Assembly (NCBI RefSeq): GCF_033659955.1
Contig: NZ_JARUJP010000011.1
Span: forward strand, 59,651-123,650
DNA: 64,000 nt
Direction: 5' to 3'
Origin: Clostridium_AM tanneri
GTDB lineage: Bacteria > Bacillota > Clostridia > Clostridiales > Clostridiaceae
Position 1 is the first letter of the stretch. Each line of letters begins with the position of its first letter. This document shows positions 8,604-16,652 of this stretch, in pieces. Both the position numbers and the translations under genes were made by a program. The notes under the pieces are model-generated. The model had not been told where the DNA came from and did not search any database. It saw nothing but the letters and a program-made list of their open reading frames with translations.

Positions 8604-9602
8604 ATGAAAAAGGTTACGATGCTGGATATTGCAAAACAAGCTGGGGTATCTAAAGCTACTGTTTCTATGGTATTAAATAAAAGAGACGAAAGTATAAGTG
8701 ATGAAACTAAAAATAAGATATTAAACTTGGCTAAAGAATTAAACTACATTCCTAACTCATTAGCTAGAGGATTAAGTACAAAGAAAACAAGAACAATAGG
8801 GATAGTTTTACCGGATATTACAAACCCTTTTTTCTCATCTATCGCAAGGGCTATTGAAGATAGTGCTAGCTCTTCTGGGTATAATGTTATATTTTGCAAT
8901 ACAGATAATGAAATGGGAAAAGAACAAGAATACATTAAGCTTCTTATAAGCAAGTTGGTGGATGGGGTTATTTTTGCAACTGGTGGAGAAAGTTGCAGTA
9001 GCGTAAATATGTTAAAGCATAACAGTGTACCTTTCGTTTTAGTAGATAGATATATAGACGGATATGAAAAGGAATACGGAGTTTATTCCTTGAATCAAGA
9101 AGGTGTTATGAAAGGTATAGACTACCTACATAGTATAGGTAGTAGGAAAATAGCATTTGTTAAAGGAAATGAAAACCTTCAAATATCTAATGAAAGATTA
9201 AAAGGCTATAAGAAGGCTATGGATAAGTACTGTATATATGATAAAAATCTTATATTTTCAGGTGACTTTACTATAGAAGGTGGAATTAATGCTACAAAGC
9301 AGATATTAGACCATATTGGTAATATAGATGCAATTTTTTATAGCAATGATATGATGGCTTTAGGAGGTATGAAGGTACTACTTAGAAACGGACTTAAAAT
9401 TCCAGAGGATGTAAAGATCATGGGATTTGACAATATAGATATATGTGAAATTTTTGAACCAGAGCTAACTACTATAGCTCAACCTATTTATGATATGGGA
9501 AAAGAAGCTTGCAATCTATTGATAGATATAATAGATAATAAAGACATTGAGAAGAAACAAGTTTACTTTAAAACCAGTTTGGTAATTAGAAAAACAACTT
9601 AA
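8604..9602 (+). CDS. rbsR: LacI-family transcriptional regulator, probable ribose repressor
   Basis: A 332-residue regulator. The N-terminal LacI helix-turn-helix (VTMLDIAKQAGVSKATVSMVLN, residues 3-24) is followed by a hinge helix and a periplasmic-binding-protein-like sensor domain (TIGIVLPDITNPFF near residue 64, MGFDNIDI near 275). Sensor similarity to sugar-binding proteins and its place directly after rbsB support a role as ribose repressor acting at the double palindrome at 3661-3689. In Bacillus subtilis rbsR is first in the operon; here it is last and separated by a terminator. The family is certain, the ligand inferred. Confidence 0.88.
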   Translation: MKKVTMLDIAKQAGVSKATVSMVLNKRDESISDETKNKILNLAKELNYIPNSLARGLSTKKTRTIGIVLPDITNPFFSSIARAIEDSASSSGYNVIFCNTDNEMGKEQEYIKLLISKLVDGVIFATGGESCSSVNMLKHNSVPFVLVDRYIDGYEKEYGVYSLNQEGVMKGIDYLHSIGSRKIAFVKGNENLQISNERLKGYKKAMDKYCIYDKNLIFSGDFTIEGGINATKQILDHIGNIDAIFYSNDMMALGGMKVLLRNGLKIPEDVKIMGFDNIDICEIFEPELTTIAQPIYDMGKEACNLLIDIIDNKDIEKKQVYFKTSLVIRKTT

Positions 9603-9606
9603 AAGT

Positions 9607-9640
9607 CCCCCCTGCATCTTTAAATGTGCAGGGGGGTTCT
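9607..9640. terminator. Bidirectional terminator between rbsR and glutamine synthetase
   Basis: A 10-bp GC-rich stem (CCCCCCTGCA with its complement, 9607-9616 and 9627-9636) lies between two convergent genes. T-rich sequence follows on the plus side, and AAAA precedes it for the minus side. Confidence 0.8.
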
Positions 9641-9644
9641 CTTA

Positions 9645-11543
9645 TTATATATCTAATAGATTTTTCTTATATGAGGAGTAGAGATCTCTTAATTGTTTCA
9701 TCTTTTCATCAAGTTCTATTTGAAGAACTGATACTTCTTTATAATTTTTAGCATCTGTAGCATTCTTTATTCTTGTAAATAAGCTTTGTTTTGAATAAGA
9801 GTCTTTCATTATATAATGTCTTAATTCGTTTATTTTCATCCAACTAGCTACATCAAGGTCTAGTGCTTTATCTATTGAATGAAGCATCTTATAACTTCTT
9901 ATCTCATCAGAGTAGTTAGATATTATTCGGTTATTTATTTCTACAAGCCATCTTGTGGTTGTACCAAGTCTAAAGCTGTTTATGATTTTTTCATTTAGTA
10001 TGTCTCCAGCCATAAGGGTAGCCGTCTTTTCAGGATACACATCGAAGGCTGTGAGATTTTCATAAACTGTAGCAGGAGCTTTACCGAAGAACTTTATCCT
10101 TTCCTCTTCAGTAAAGTCTTCGAAGACATCCTCTTCACTTCTATAAGCTCTTCCTTTTTCTAGATAAGCACTATCATCCTCAGGTTTTTTAGAAAGCTCT
10201 TCTAAAAGTTCGTCTTCCGTTCTATTGTTAGTTATTGCATACTTTATACCATCTATCATAGTCAGATAAAGGGCAGCTACTGAAAGATAAGTATTAGTAT
10301 GAGGGTTTGGTGCTCTAAGCTCAAATCTTGTAGACAGAGGGTTTTGTAAGTCTCTTATAACACCTACAAGTATTGTTCTATTTCTAGAAGGTACTTCAAC
10401 AGAATTTCCTAGTGATGTTACTATACAAACTGGAGCTTCAAAACCTGGTTTTAATCTTCTAAGAGAATCATTAGTAGAAGATACGAAAGGATTTATAACC
10501 TCATAATTCTTAAGTATGCCCATTATGGAAGCATAGCCTAAAGTACTTAAGAAATGATGTTTTGGAGCTGAAAATAGGTTTACCCTTTTTCCATTTTTTA
10601 ATTTTAATGCTATACCTATATGAGTATGCTTTCCACTACCGGCAACTCCTTCTATAGGCTTTGCAAGGAAAGTGACATCTAACCCATTTCTTCTAAAGGT
10701 TTCTTTAACTATAGTTCTTACCAAAAGCTCATTATCTGCAGCTTGTACTGCAGTTGAATATTTCCAGTCGATCTCAAGCTGCTCCATTATGTGGGTAAAG
10801 TTTCCAGACTGATCAAGTTTAGCTTTAACTCCCCCTACTTCCTTATGCCCCATTTCTGGCTCTAATCCATATGCCTCCATCAAAAGCAAAGATTGCTCAA
10901 GAGCTGTTCTTACAGCACCTTTTGTTCTAGTCCAATATTGTTCATGCAGAACCTGAGAGGTTGATAACTCTTCAACGTGAGCCTTATCATTAGGAGTTTG
11001 AACCCAGAACTCTAATTCTGTTGCACAGGTTGCAACAATCTTGTCTATATCATCATAATTTACTCCGAAAGGTAATAGTGACTTAGGATATTTTTTAAAT
11101 AAATCTAGAAGAGTTTCTTTGAAATGTTCAATGGATCTCTTTAAAATATATCTTGAGTCAACAGCTTTATTTTCATGATATAAAAAACAAGGGATTCTTA
11201 AAGTACCTATAGGATTGCCGGTTTGAGGATCTATGTGCTCGTAATTATATTCTATAAACCAGTTAACATCTGTATCAGCTAGCATATCAACTTTTGCATT
11301 ATTTAGACTTGCAATTCCAGGGAGAACAACAGAAGAGCCGTCAGTTTGAATTGCTCCTTTTAGAAAAGTAGAAATATCCTCTAGAAAGATTTTAATGGGA
11401 ATTTTTTCATCAGTATCATTTCCAGATAAGTCTATACCAACTAGGGATACAAATTTTATTTCTGGATGAGATATTAGTATCTTTTTCAGGTCTTCTTCTG
11501 AATGTTTTTCCTTCGGTATAACGTAGATTAAGTCCTTTACCAT
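9645..11543 (-). CDS. Glutamine synthetase, long (about 630 aa) clostridial form
   Basis: Makes glutamine from glutamate, ammonia and ATP in the cytosol. Glutamine synthetase landmarks run in order: metal-binding ELEFWVQTP (near residue 181), EPEMGHKEVGG (near 235), the ATP-site signature FLAKPIEGVAGSGKHTHIG (near 298-316), and the late arginine strand FELRAPNPHTNTYLSVAALY. At 632 residues it is far longer than GlnA type I (about 445) and carries a helical C-terminal extension of more than 100 residues. The upstream ATG at 11597 is rejected: AGGAGGTAAGG directly precedes the ATG at 11543. It is a single-gene unit with its own promoter and a leader of roughly 110 nt. Confidence 0.9.
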   Translation of the reverse strand: MVKDLIYVIPKEKHSEEDLKKILISHPEIKFVSLVGIDLSGNDTDEKIPIKIFLEDISTFLKGAIQTDGSSVVLPGIASLNNAKVDMLADTDVNWFIEYNYEHIDPQTGNPIGTLRIPCFLYHENKAVDSRYILKRSIEHFKETLLDLFKKYPKSLLPFGVNYDDIDKIVATCATELEFWVQTPNDKAHVEELSTSQVLHEQYWTRTKGAVRTALEQSLLLMEAYGLEPEMGHKEVGGVKAKLDQSGNFTHIMEQLEIDWKYSTAVQAADNELLVRTIVKETFRRNGLDVTFLAKPIEGVAGSGKHTHIGIALKLKNGKRVNLFSAPKHHFLSTLGYASIMGILKNYEVINPFVSSTNDSLRRLKPGFEAPVCIVTSLGNSVEVPSRNRTILVGVIRDLQNPLSTRFELRAPNPHTNTYLSVAALYLTMIDGIKYAITNNRTEDELLEELSKKPEDDSAYLEKGRAYRSEEDVFEDFTEEERIKFFGKAPATVYENLTAFDVYPEKTATLMAGDILNEKIINSFRLGTTTRWLVEINNRIISNYSDEIRSYKMLHSIDKALDLDVASWMKINELRHYIMKDSYSKQSLFTRIKNATDAKNYKEVSVLQIELDEKMKQLRDLYSSYKKNLLDI

Positions 11544-11661
11544 GTCCTTACCTCCTAAAAATAATATAAAGAAAACATAAAATATGTTTTCCTCCAAGTT
11601 TTGTGTATATCTAACATTATTAATATGATAATTATATTATTTGTATTTTAATATATTCATG

Positions 11662-11690
11662 ATTTTATAATTAATATACACTGATGTCAA
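11662..11690 (-). promoter_or_regulatory. Promoter for the glutamine synthetase gene
   Basis: On the minus strand TTGACA (11690-11685) and TAAAAT (11667-11662) are spaced 17 bp apart. Transcription would start near 11655 and leave a roughly 110-nt leader. I see no clear riboswitch or antiterminator fold in that leader. Confidence 0.55.
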
Positions 11691-11764
11691 TAGCAAAGGT
11701 GAAAGTTATAATATAAAAAATTGCAGTATTCAGTTGTTTTTAGAATATACTTTTTATTATAAAT

Positions 11765-11793
11765 TTGTGTACTTAATACCAATATTATATAAT
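11765..11793 (+). promoter_or_regulatory. Putative murI promoter
   Basis: TTGTGT (11765-11770) and a perfect TATAAT (11788-11793) are spaced 17 bp apart, 46 bp before the murI start. The -35 is weak. Confidence 0.4.
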
Positions 11794-11838
11794 ATAAAAT
11801 ATATATACATATGTTAACTAACACAATGAGGTGGTACA

Positions 11839-12621
11839 GTGAAGGTAGAAGATAGACCTATCGGTTTTTTTGACTCAGGAGTAGGAGGCATTAGCGTTTT
11901 AAAAGAAGCTATAGATCTCCTGCCAAAGGAGAATTTCATTTATTTTGGGGATTCTGCAAATGCCCCTTATGGGACGAAAACTGTAGATGAAGTTAAGGAT
12001 TTAACTTTTAAAGCTGTTGATTTTTTTATGGAAAAGAAAATTAAAGCTTTGGTTGTTGCATGCAATACTGCTACTAGTGCGGCAATAATAGATCTAAGGG
12101 AAAGGTATGCTAAGTACATGCCTATAATAGGAATAGAGCCAGCATTGAAGCCAGCGGTAGAATATAGGAGAAAAGGGAAAATTCTTATAATGGCAACTCC
12201 TATGACTTTAGCTGAGACTAAGTTTAATAAGCTTATGAATAATTATAAGAATGAGGCTGAAATTGAACCTCTTCCTTGTCCTGGGCTTGTAGAATTAATA
12301 GAAAGGGGAGAATTTGAAGGAGAACAAGTAAATAGTTATTTAAAAGACAAGGTAAATACCTTTGGTAAGGATGGGATTGCCGCCATTGTTCTTGGATGTA
12401 CTCATTACCCTTTTATAAAAAAGGAATTATTTAAGGTAATTCCTAGAGATGTACCGGTTATTGACGGAAGTAGAGGAACAGCAAAACAGCTAAAAAGACA
12501 GCTAACTGAGTATAATATACTCAATAAAGGTAATCAAAAGGGTAGTATAGAAATTTATAATTCTTTAAATAGTGATGAGATTATAAATCTAAGTCGTAAA
12601 TTGCTAGGACTAATGGATTAG
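11839..12621 (+). CDS. murI: Glutamate racemase
   Basis: Converts L-glutamate to D-glutamate for peptidoglycan. The two catalytic cysteines are visible in VVACNTATSA (near residue 74) and VLGCTHYPFI (near residue 185). The N-terminal PIGFFDSGVGGISVL segment with its catalytic Asp is intact. The 260-residue length is normal. It starts with GTG after GAGGTGG. It is the first of a possible run murI, ppiB, DUF3783, XRE regulator on the same strand, although the 112-bp gap before ppiB probably holds a separate promoter. Confidence 0.95.
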   Translation: MKVEDRPIGFFDSGVGGISVLKEAIDLLPKENFIYFGDSANAPYGTKTVDEVKDLTFKAVDFFMEKKIKALVVACNTATSAAIIDLRERYAKYMPIIGIEPALKPAVEYRRKGKILIMATPMTLAETKFNKLMNNYKNEAEIEPLPCPGLVELIERGEFEGEQVNSYLKDKVNTFGKDGIAAIVLGCTHYPFIKKELFKVIPRDVPVIDGSRGTAKQLKRQLTEYNILNKGNQKGSIEIYNSLNSDEIINLSRKLLGLMD

Positions 12622-12733
12622 GAAATTTTGAATTGATTTGTTTAATAACTTAAAAATAGAAAATAATATAAAATATGATATAATTCAAAGTATATAATAA
12701 GATTTTATTACAAATTGAAGGGAGAAAACAACT

Positions 12734-13249
12734 ATGAATCCTATAGTTACAATTAAGATGAAAGATGGAGGAGTAATGAAAGCGGAACTTTATCCGGAGA
12801 TTGCTCCAAATACAGTTAATAATTTTATAAGCCTTATAAGAAAGGGGTTCTACAATAACCTTATATTCCACAGAGTAATTCCTGGATTTATGATTCAAGG
12901 AGGATGTCCTGAAGGAGCTGGTACTGGTGGACCAGGATATAAAATAAGGGGTGAATTTGACAATAATGGATTTAAAAATGATCTAAAGCATACAAAGGGA
13001 GTACTATCTATGGCAAGAGCTATGTTCCCTAATTCTGCAGGTAGTCAATTTTTTATAATGGTAGAAGATTCCCCACATTTAGATGGCCAATATGCTTCTT
13101 TTGGAAAATTAATAGAGGGAATGGATGTAGCTGAAAAAATTGTGAGTGTAGATAGAGATTTTAGAGATAAACCTTATGAGGATCAAGTTATGGAATCTGT
13201 TACAGTTGAGACCTTTGACAAAGAATACTCTGAACCTGAAAAACTTTAA
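12734..13249 (+). CDS. ppiB: Cyclophilin-type peptidyl-prolyl cis-trans isomerase
   Basis: A 171-residue cytosolic cyclophilin (no signal peptide) that speeds prolyl isomerisation during folding. Core motifs are present: NNLIFHRVIPGFMIQGG (catalytic Arg in FHRV), LSMARAMFPNSAGSQFFI and the LDGQYASFGKLIEG strand. Start ATG is preceded by AAGGGAG. It is separated from the DUF3783 gene by only a few bases, so the two are likely co-transcribed. Confidence 0.93.
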   Translation: MNPIVTIKMKDGGVMKAELYPEIAPNTVNNFISLIRKGFYNNLIFHRVIPGFMIQGGCPEGAGTGGPGYKIRGEFDNNGFKNDLKHTKGVLSMARAMFPNSAGSQFFIMVEDSPHLDGQYASFGKLIEGMDVAEKIVSVDRDFRDKPYEDQVMESVTVETFDKEYSEPEKL

Positions 13250-13266
13250 AATACAGGGTGGTGACA

Positions 13267-13632
13267 TTGTTGGAAAATAATAAGGTTGCTCTAGTTTATG
13301 GATTTGGAGAGGCTGAGCAAAGTATTGTTTCTGAGATATTAAAGGGAAAGTATAAAGTTATAGATGAATCAATGGGAAAGATGAAGATAGGAGATATACT
13401 TAATGGTATAAAACTAGAGGTTTATAACTGTCATCTTCCTAGTGAAAAGGTGGTTTTATTTAATAACTTTGAAGATGAAGAACTAAAAAACACAATGAGA
13501 GCCATTAAAGCTAGTATTCAGCCTTCTCCTATTTTTGCTATAGTTACAGATACTTCTATAGATTGGACCTTTGAATATTTGTTAGAGCATTTAGTTGAAG
13601 AAAGAGAATGGTACAAAAAGCATGGCAGATAA
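13267..13632 (+). CDS. DUF3783 domain protein of unknown function
   Basis: A small acidic protein of about 121 residues beginning LENNKVALVYGFGEAEQ, which matches the start of the clostridial DUF3783 family. It has an alpha/beta pattern, no membrane segment and no recognised catalytic motif. The start is uncertain: GTG 13258 and 13261 overlap the AGGGTGG ribosome binding site, so TTG 13267 or TTG 13270 is more likely. It is embedded between ppiB and an XRE-type regulator, 15 bp upstream of the latter. No function is known to me. Confidence 0.7.
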   Translation: MLENNKVALVYGFGEAEQSIVSEILKGKYKVIDESMGKMKIGDILNGIKLEVYNCHLPSEKVVLFNNFEDEELKNTMRAIKASIQPSPIFAIVTDTSIDWTFEYLLEHLVEEREWYKKHGR

Positions 13633-13647
13633 AAGCGGGGGGAAAGT

Positions 13648-14316
13648 ATGAGCAGAGTTGGAGAGAAAATTAAGAGTATAAGAAATAGTAATGGTATGAG
13701 TCAAAAACAATTAGCCAAAAAGTTAGGAGTAGCAGAAAGTTTTGTTAACGAAGTGGAGTCCGGTAGAAAAGTTGCAAATCAAAATTTAATTGATAAATTA
13801 TCAAAGATTTTTGGCAAGGATATAAATGATATAACTATGTCTTTTGAAGAGCAGGTATTTAAGGAAGATAAAAACCAAAAGTACGTAGCAGAACCAAAGA
13901 AGGAAAGCATAAAAGATGTATGGAATGAAGCTTTTGGGTCCGTATTAAAGAATGTGCCAGTTTATAAGTATGATTTGCAAAAAGCTATATCCACAAAGCA
14001 ACTCCCGTTAATAAATAATAAAGTAGAGGGATATTCTCAAGATAAAGTACTATACCTAGAAGTAGAAGATGAGGATATGATAGGATTTAGAATTGGAAAA
14101 GGAGACTTAGCTTTTGGTCATATAACGCATGAAGTAGAGAATAACTCTATATGTCTTATAGAATATAACAATTCTAGGGCATTAAGACAGATAAAGAAAC
14201 TAGATAACAGTAAGGTTCTCCTTATAAGCAATAGGGGGACTTTAAGAACAGAGACAGTAGGAATTAAAGATTTAAAAGTAATAGTAAAACTGGATAGGAT
14301 TGAAATAAGACTATAG
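13648..14316 (+). CDS. XRE-family regulator with degenerate S24/LexA-like C-terminal domain
   Basis: A 222-residue protein. Residues 1-57 are an XRE helix-turn-helix (IKSIRNSNGMSQKQLAKKLGVAESFVNEVESGRKV). The C-terminal part (about 120-222) follows the LexA/CI-like peptidase S24 pattern: VEDEDMIGFRIGKGDLAF, then ICLIEYNNSRALRQIKKL. The catalytic Ser that normally follows Asp in the D-S-M motif is replaced by Asp, and the Lys in the following strand is not clearly placed, so autocleavage is unlikely. Start ATG follows GGGGGGAAAG. It is the last gene of its group and is followed by a terminator. The signal it senses is unknown. Confidence 0.72.
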   Translation: MSRVGEKIKSIRNSNGMSQKQLAKKLGVAESFVNEVESGRKVANQNLIDKLSKIFGKDINDITMSFEEQVFKEDKNQKYVAEPKKESIKDVWNEAFGSVLKNVPVYKYDLQKAISTKQLPLINNKVEGYSQDKVLYLEVEDEDMIGFRIGKGDLAFGHITHEVENNSICLIEYNNSRALRQIKKLDNSKVLLISNRGTLRTETVGIKDLKVIVKLDRIEIRL

Positions 14317-14330
14317 GTTTTAGATACTTT

Positions 14331-14383
14331 TTATAAGAAAGAGGTGTATTGCAGTTGAACGCAGTACACCTTTTGTCTTATAA
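14331..14383 (+). terminator. Intrinsic terminator after the XRE regulator
   Basis: GGTGTATTGC pairs with GCAGTACACC (one G-U) around an 8-nt loop, followed by TTTTG. An outer TTATAAGA/TCTTATAA arm lengthens the structure. It probably also helps stop minus-strand transcription from the convergent radical SAM gene. Confidence 0.7.
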
Positions 14384-14466
14384 ATTTAGTATAGTCAGAG
14401 TTAAGTAAATACCTAATGTGATTTTAACTTCATGTCTATAATATTGTTAGCTTTATGCTTGTATCA

Positions 14467-15366
14467 CTATATTCCTCTTAGGTCAAACTCAGGAATAAAG
14501 CTTTCCGAACAGGTGCCACTTTCTTGAATAAATGCATTTTTTATTCCTAGAGATAGACAATAGTCTATCATAGAATCATAATGCTTTGAATTCAGTGGTC
14601 TATCTATTTCCGGAAACTTGCTTGAATTATGTGCAGGAGTATATTGATTCATAATGCTTATATAAACTGAATGACCAAAGGTTTTATATACATAGTCCAT
14701 AATTTTTTTTGAATCAAATAAAAGACTAGGCATCATAAGATGGCGTATAATTATACCTTTTTTTATCAATCCATTATCATCAAATTTTACCGCTCCCACT
14801 TGAGAAAACATTTCCTCAATAGCTTTAGATGCATAATTAAAGTAATTAGGAGCATTAGAGTATCTGAGAGAAAACTTATCGTCGAAATATTTAAGGTCTG
14901 GAAGATAAACATCAATATACCCGCTAAGTGTTTTTAAGGTATCAATATTTTCGTAGCTGTTAGTATTATAAATAATAGGTATAGCAAGTCCATTAGACTT
15001 GGCAATATCTAAAGCTTCAACTATATGAGGAACGTAGTGAGTTGGAGTAACTAAGTTTATATTATGAGCACCTCTTTGTTGCTGCTCTAAAAATATTTCA
15101 CTTAACCTTTTTACCGATATTTCTTTGCCAACTCCTTCAGAGCTTATTTTGTGATTTTGGCAAAAGGAACATCTTAAATTACAATTAGAAAAAAATACAG
15201 TTCCTGATCCACTAGTACCAGATATACAAGGCTCTTCCCAGTGGTGAAGAGAAACCCTCGCAACTCTGAGTTCTCTTCCGGATTTGCAAAATCCTAAAGC
15301 ATTTTCCAGTCTGTTAACACCGCAGTTTCTGGGACATAAATTGCAACATTTAAGCAAGTCTAACAT
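14467..15366 (-). CDS. Radical SAM protein, PflA/PflX-like
   Basis: A 299-residue radical SAM enzyme. The [4Fe-4S]-SAM motif CNLRCSFCQ (C-x3-C-x2-C) lies near residues 62-70. An N-terminal cysteine cluster, CCNLCPRNCGVNR with a following FCKSG, suggests an auxiliary metal site as in PflX-type activase-like proteins. The C-terminus ends FDLRGI after a further Cys. These proteins are usually annotated as pyruvate formate-lyase activase-like, but no glycyl-radical partner gene is nearby, so the substrate is unknown. The ATG start has an AGAGGTG ribosome binding site. It may be co-transcribed with the YkvI-like gene 68 bp upstream. Confidence 0.78.
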   Translation of the reverse strand: MLDLLKCCNLCPRNCGVNRLENALGFCKSGRELRVARVSLHHWEEPCISGTSGSGTVFFSNCNLRCSFCQNHKISSEGVGKEISVKRLSEIFLEQQQRGAHNINLVTPTHYVPHIVEALDIAKSNGLAIPIIYNTNSYENIDTLKTLSGYIDVYLPDLKYFDDKFSLRYSNAPNYFNYASKAIEEMFSQVGAVKFDDNGLIKKGIIIRHLMMPSLLFDSKKIMDYVYKTFGHSVYISIMNQYTPAHNSSKFPEIDRPLNSKHYDSMIDYCLSLGIKNAFIQESGTCSESFIPEFDLRGI

Positions 15367-15434
15367 TTATAACACCTCTGTTTTTATGGTAGTTCTCAAA
15401 CAATTATACAATTATATATGTACAATTGTACAGC

Positions 15435-16481
15435 TTATGATTTTCTTCTAAAATAGAAAATTAGGCATTGAATCATAAATATAAAACTAACTACTGCAAA
15501 AGCTGGGTATAAGAAGTTTATAAGCTTCACAAAACCTACTTGTGATACAGGTATTGCTAAGAGAATAATTAAAATAACAGACTTTCTGTAGGATATATGA
15601 AATAACTCTTCTAGATTTTTGCTAACGCTATATATATTTGAAACTTCTGTAGAAAACATTTCTAGCCAAATTATGCATAAAAGCAGCATTTGTATTGGTT
15701 TACCAAACCTGTTAGCAATATAAAGAAGGGGAATTTCATATTTAAAAATATAAGGAACGTTTAGCAACAATAGAAGATTTATAATCAGGGCAAGGAAAGT
15801 AAGGCCTATGGACCCAATTATAACTCCTAGCACAAGATGTCTTTTTTTCTTAATTTCTAAGCATAAAGGTACAAGAACTCCGCTGCAGCACAATACATTA
15901 AAGGCACCATATATTAATGAGGATAACATCCAATTGTTTCTATAAAACGGAATGGTTTTAAGATAAGATACATTTATATCCTTATAAAAAGCTATATACA
16001 GAATAAATAGAGTTGTTATAACTATTATTAAAGAGGGTACTATAAAAGAATTTACTTCTATAAGTCCCTTTGTATCTCTATATAGCGCTACAATAGATAC
16101 AAAAATCATTATGATTATACCAACCCATTTTGAAACTCCAAAATATTGATGGATGAGAGCGCCGCTGCCAGCTAAGATTGTAGCAGCACCTCCTATTAAA
16201 AAGATAGTAGTTAAAAAGTTTGTAGCATGTCCCAAAATACCTGGACTTACAAGGGCAATAAGGCCGTCATAAGAATTCAGCTTATATTTTAGGCTTAAGT
16301 CTATAATTATACTGCCCATAGCTATGTAAATAAAGCAGCAGATAACTATGCCTATAAAACTCTTGTATCCATAGGAAGTAAAAAATTGATTTATTTCTTG
16401 TCCCGATGCAAGACCTGCACCAACTACTGTTCCTATAAAAACAGCACCTATTTGAAAGATTAGAGCTAAGTTTTTCTTCAA
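15435..16481 (-). CDS. YkvI-family membrane protein (putative transporter)
   Basis: A 348-residue very hydrophobic protein with about ten predicted membrane segments. The opening IFQIGAVFIGTVVGAGLASGQEINQFF is characteristic of the YkvI family, distant relatives of the APC/NSS sodium symporters: an unwound first helix with the GAGLASGQE motif. Substrate unknown. The start is TTG at 16481, preceded by AGGAGGGATATC; no ATG fits. It is divergent from the lipoprotein gene at 16653, with 171 bp of AT-rich promoter region between. Confidence 0.82.
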   Translation of the reverse strand: MKKNLALIFQIGAVFIGTVVGAGLASGQEINQFFTSYGYKSFIGIVICCFIYIAMGSIIIDLSLKYKLNSYDGLIALVSPGILGHATNFLTTIFLIGGAATILAGSGALIHQYFGVSKWVGIIIMIFVSIVALYRDTKGLIEVNSFIVPSLIIVITTLFILYIAFYKDINVSYLKTIPFYRNNWMLSSLIYGAFNVLCCSGVLVPLCLEIKKKRHLVLGVIIGSIGLTFLALIINLLLLLNVPYIFKYEIPLLYIANRFGKPIQMLLLCIIWLEMFSTEVSNIYSVSKNLEELFHISYRKSVILIILLAIPVSQVGFVKLINFLYPAFAVVSFIFMIQCLIFYFRRKS

Positions 16482-16652
16482 GATATCCCTCCTAAAATTT
16501 TTTTGAATTACTCATAAGCTAGCAAGTAATCATTCTTTTATAAATATATAGATATAAAGCTAAAATGATGATTTATAAATTAAATTTTATTTTGAGGGAA
16601 AACTAAATAAAAATCTAATCTGCAAGAAATTTACATAAACGGAGGGAAGGCT

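Noticed and set aside
11544..11661. Riboswitch or glutamine-responsive leader upstream of glutamine synthetase
   Set aside because: The roughly 110-nt leader lacks a terminator and any conserved riboswitch core I can recognise.
13258..14316. XRE/S24 regulator as a prophage remnant
   Set aside because: No integrase, phage structural genes or attachment repeats are nearby; neighbours are housekeeping genes.
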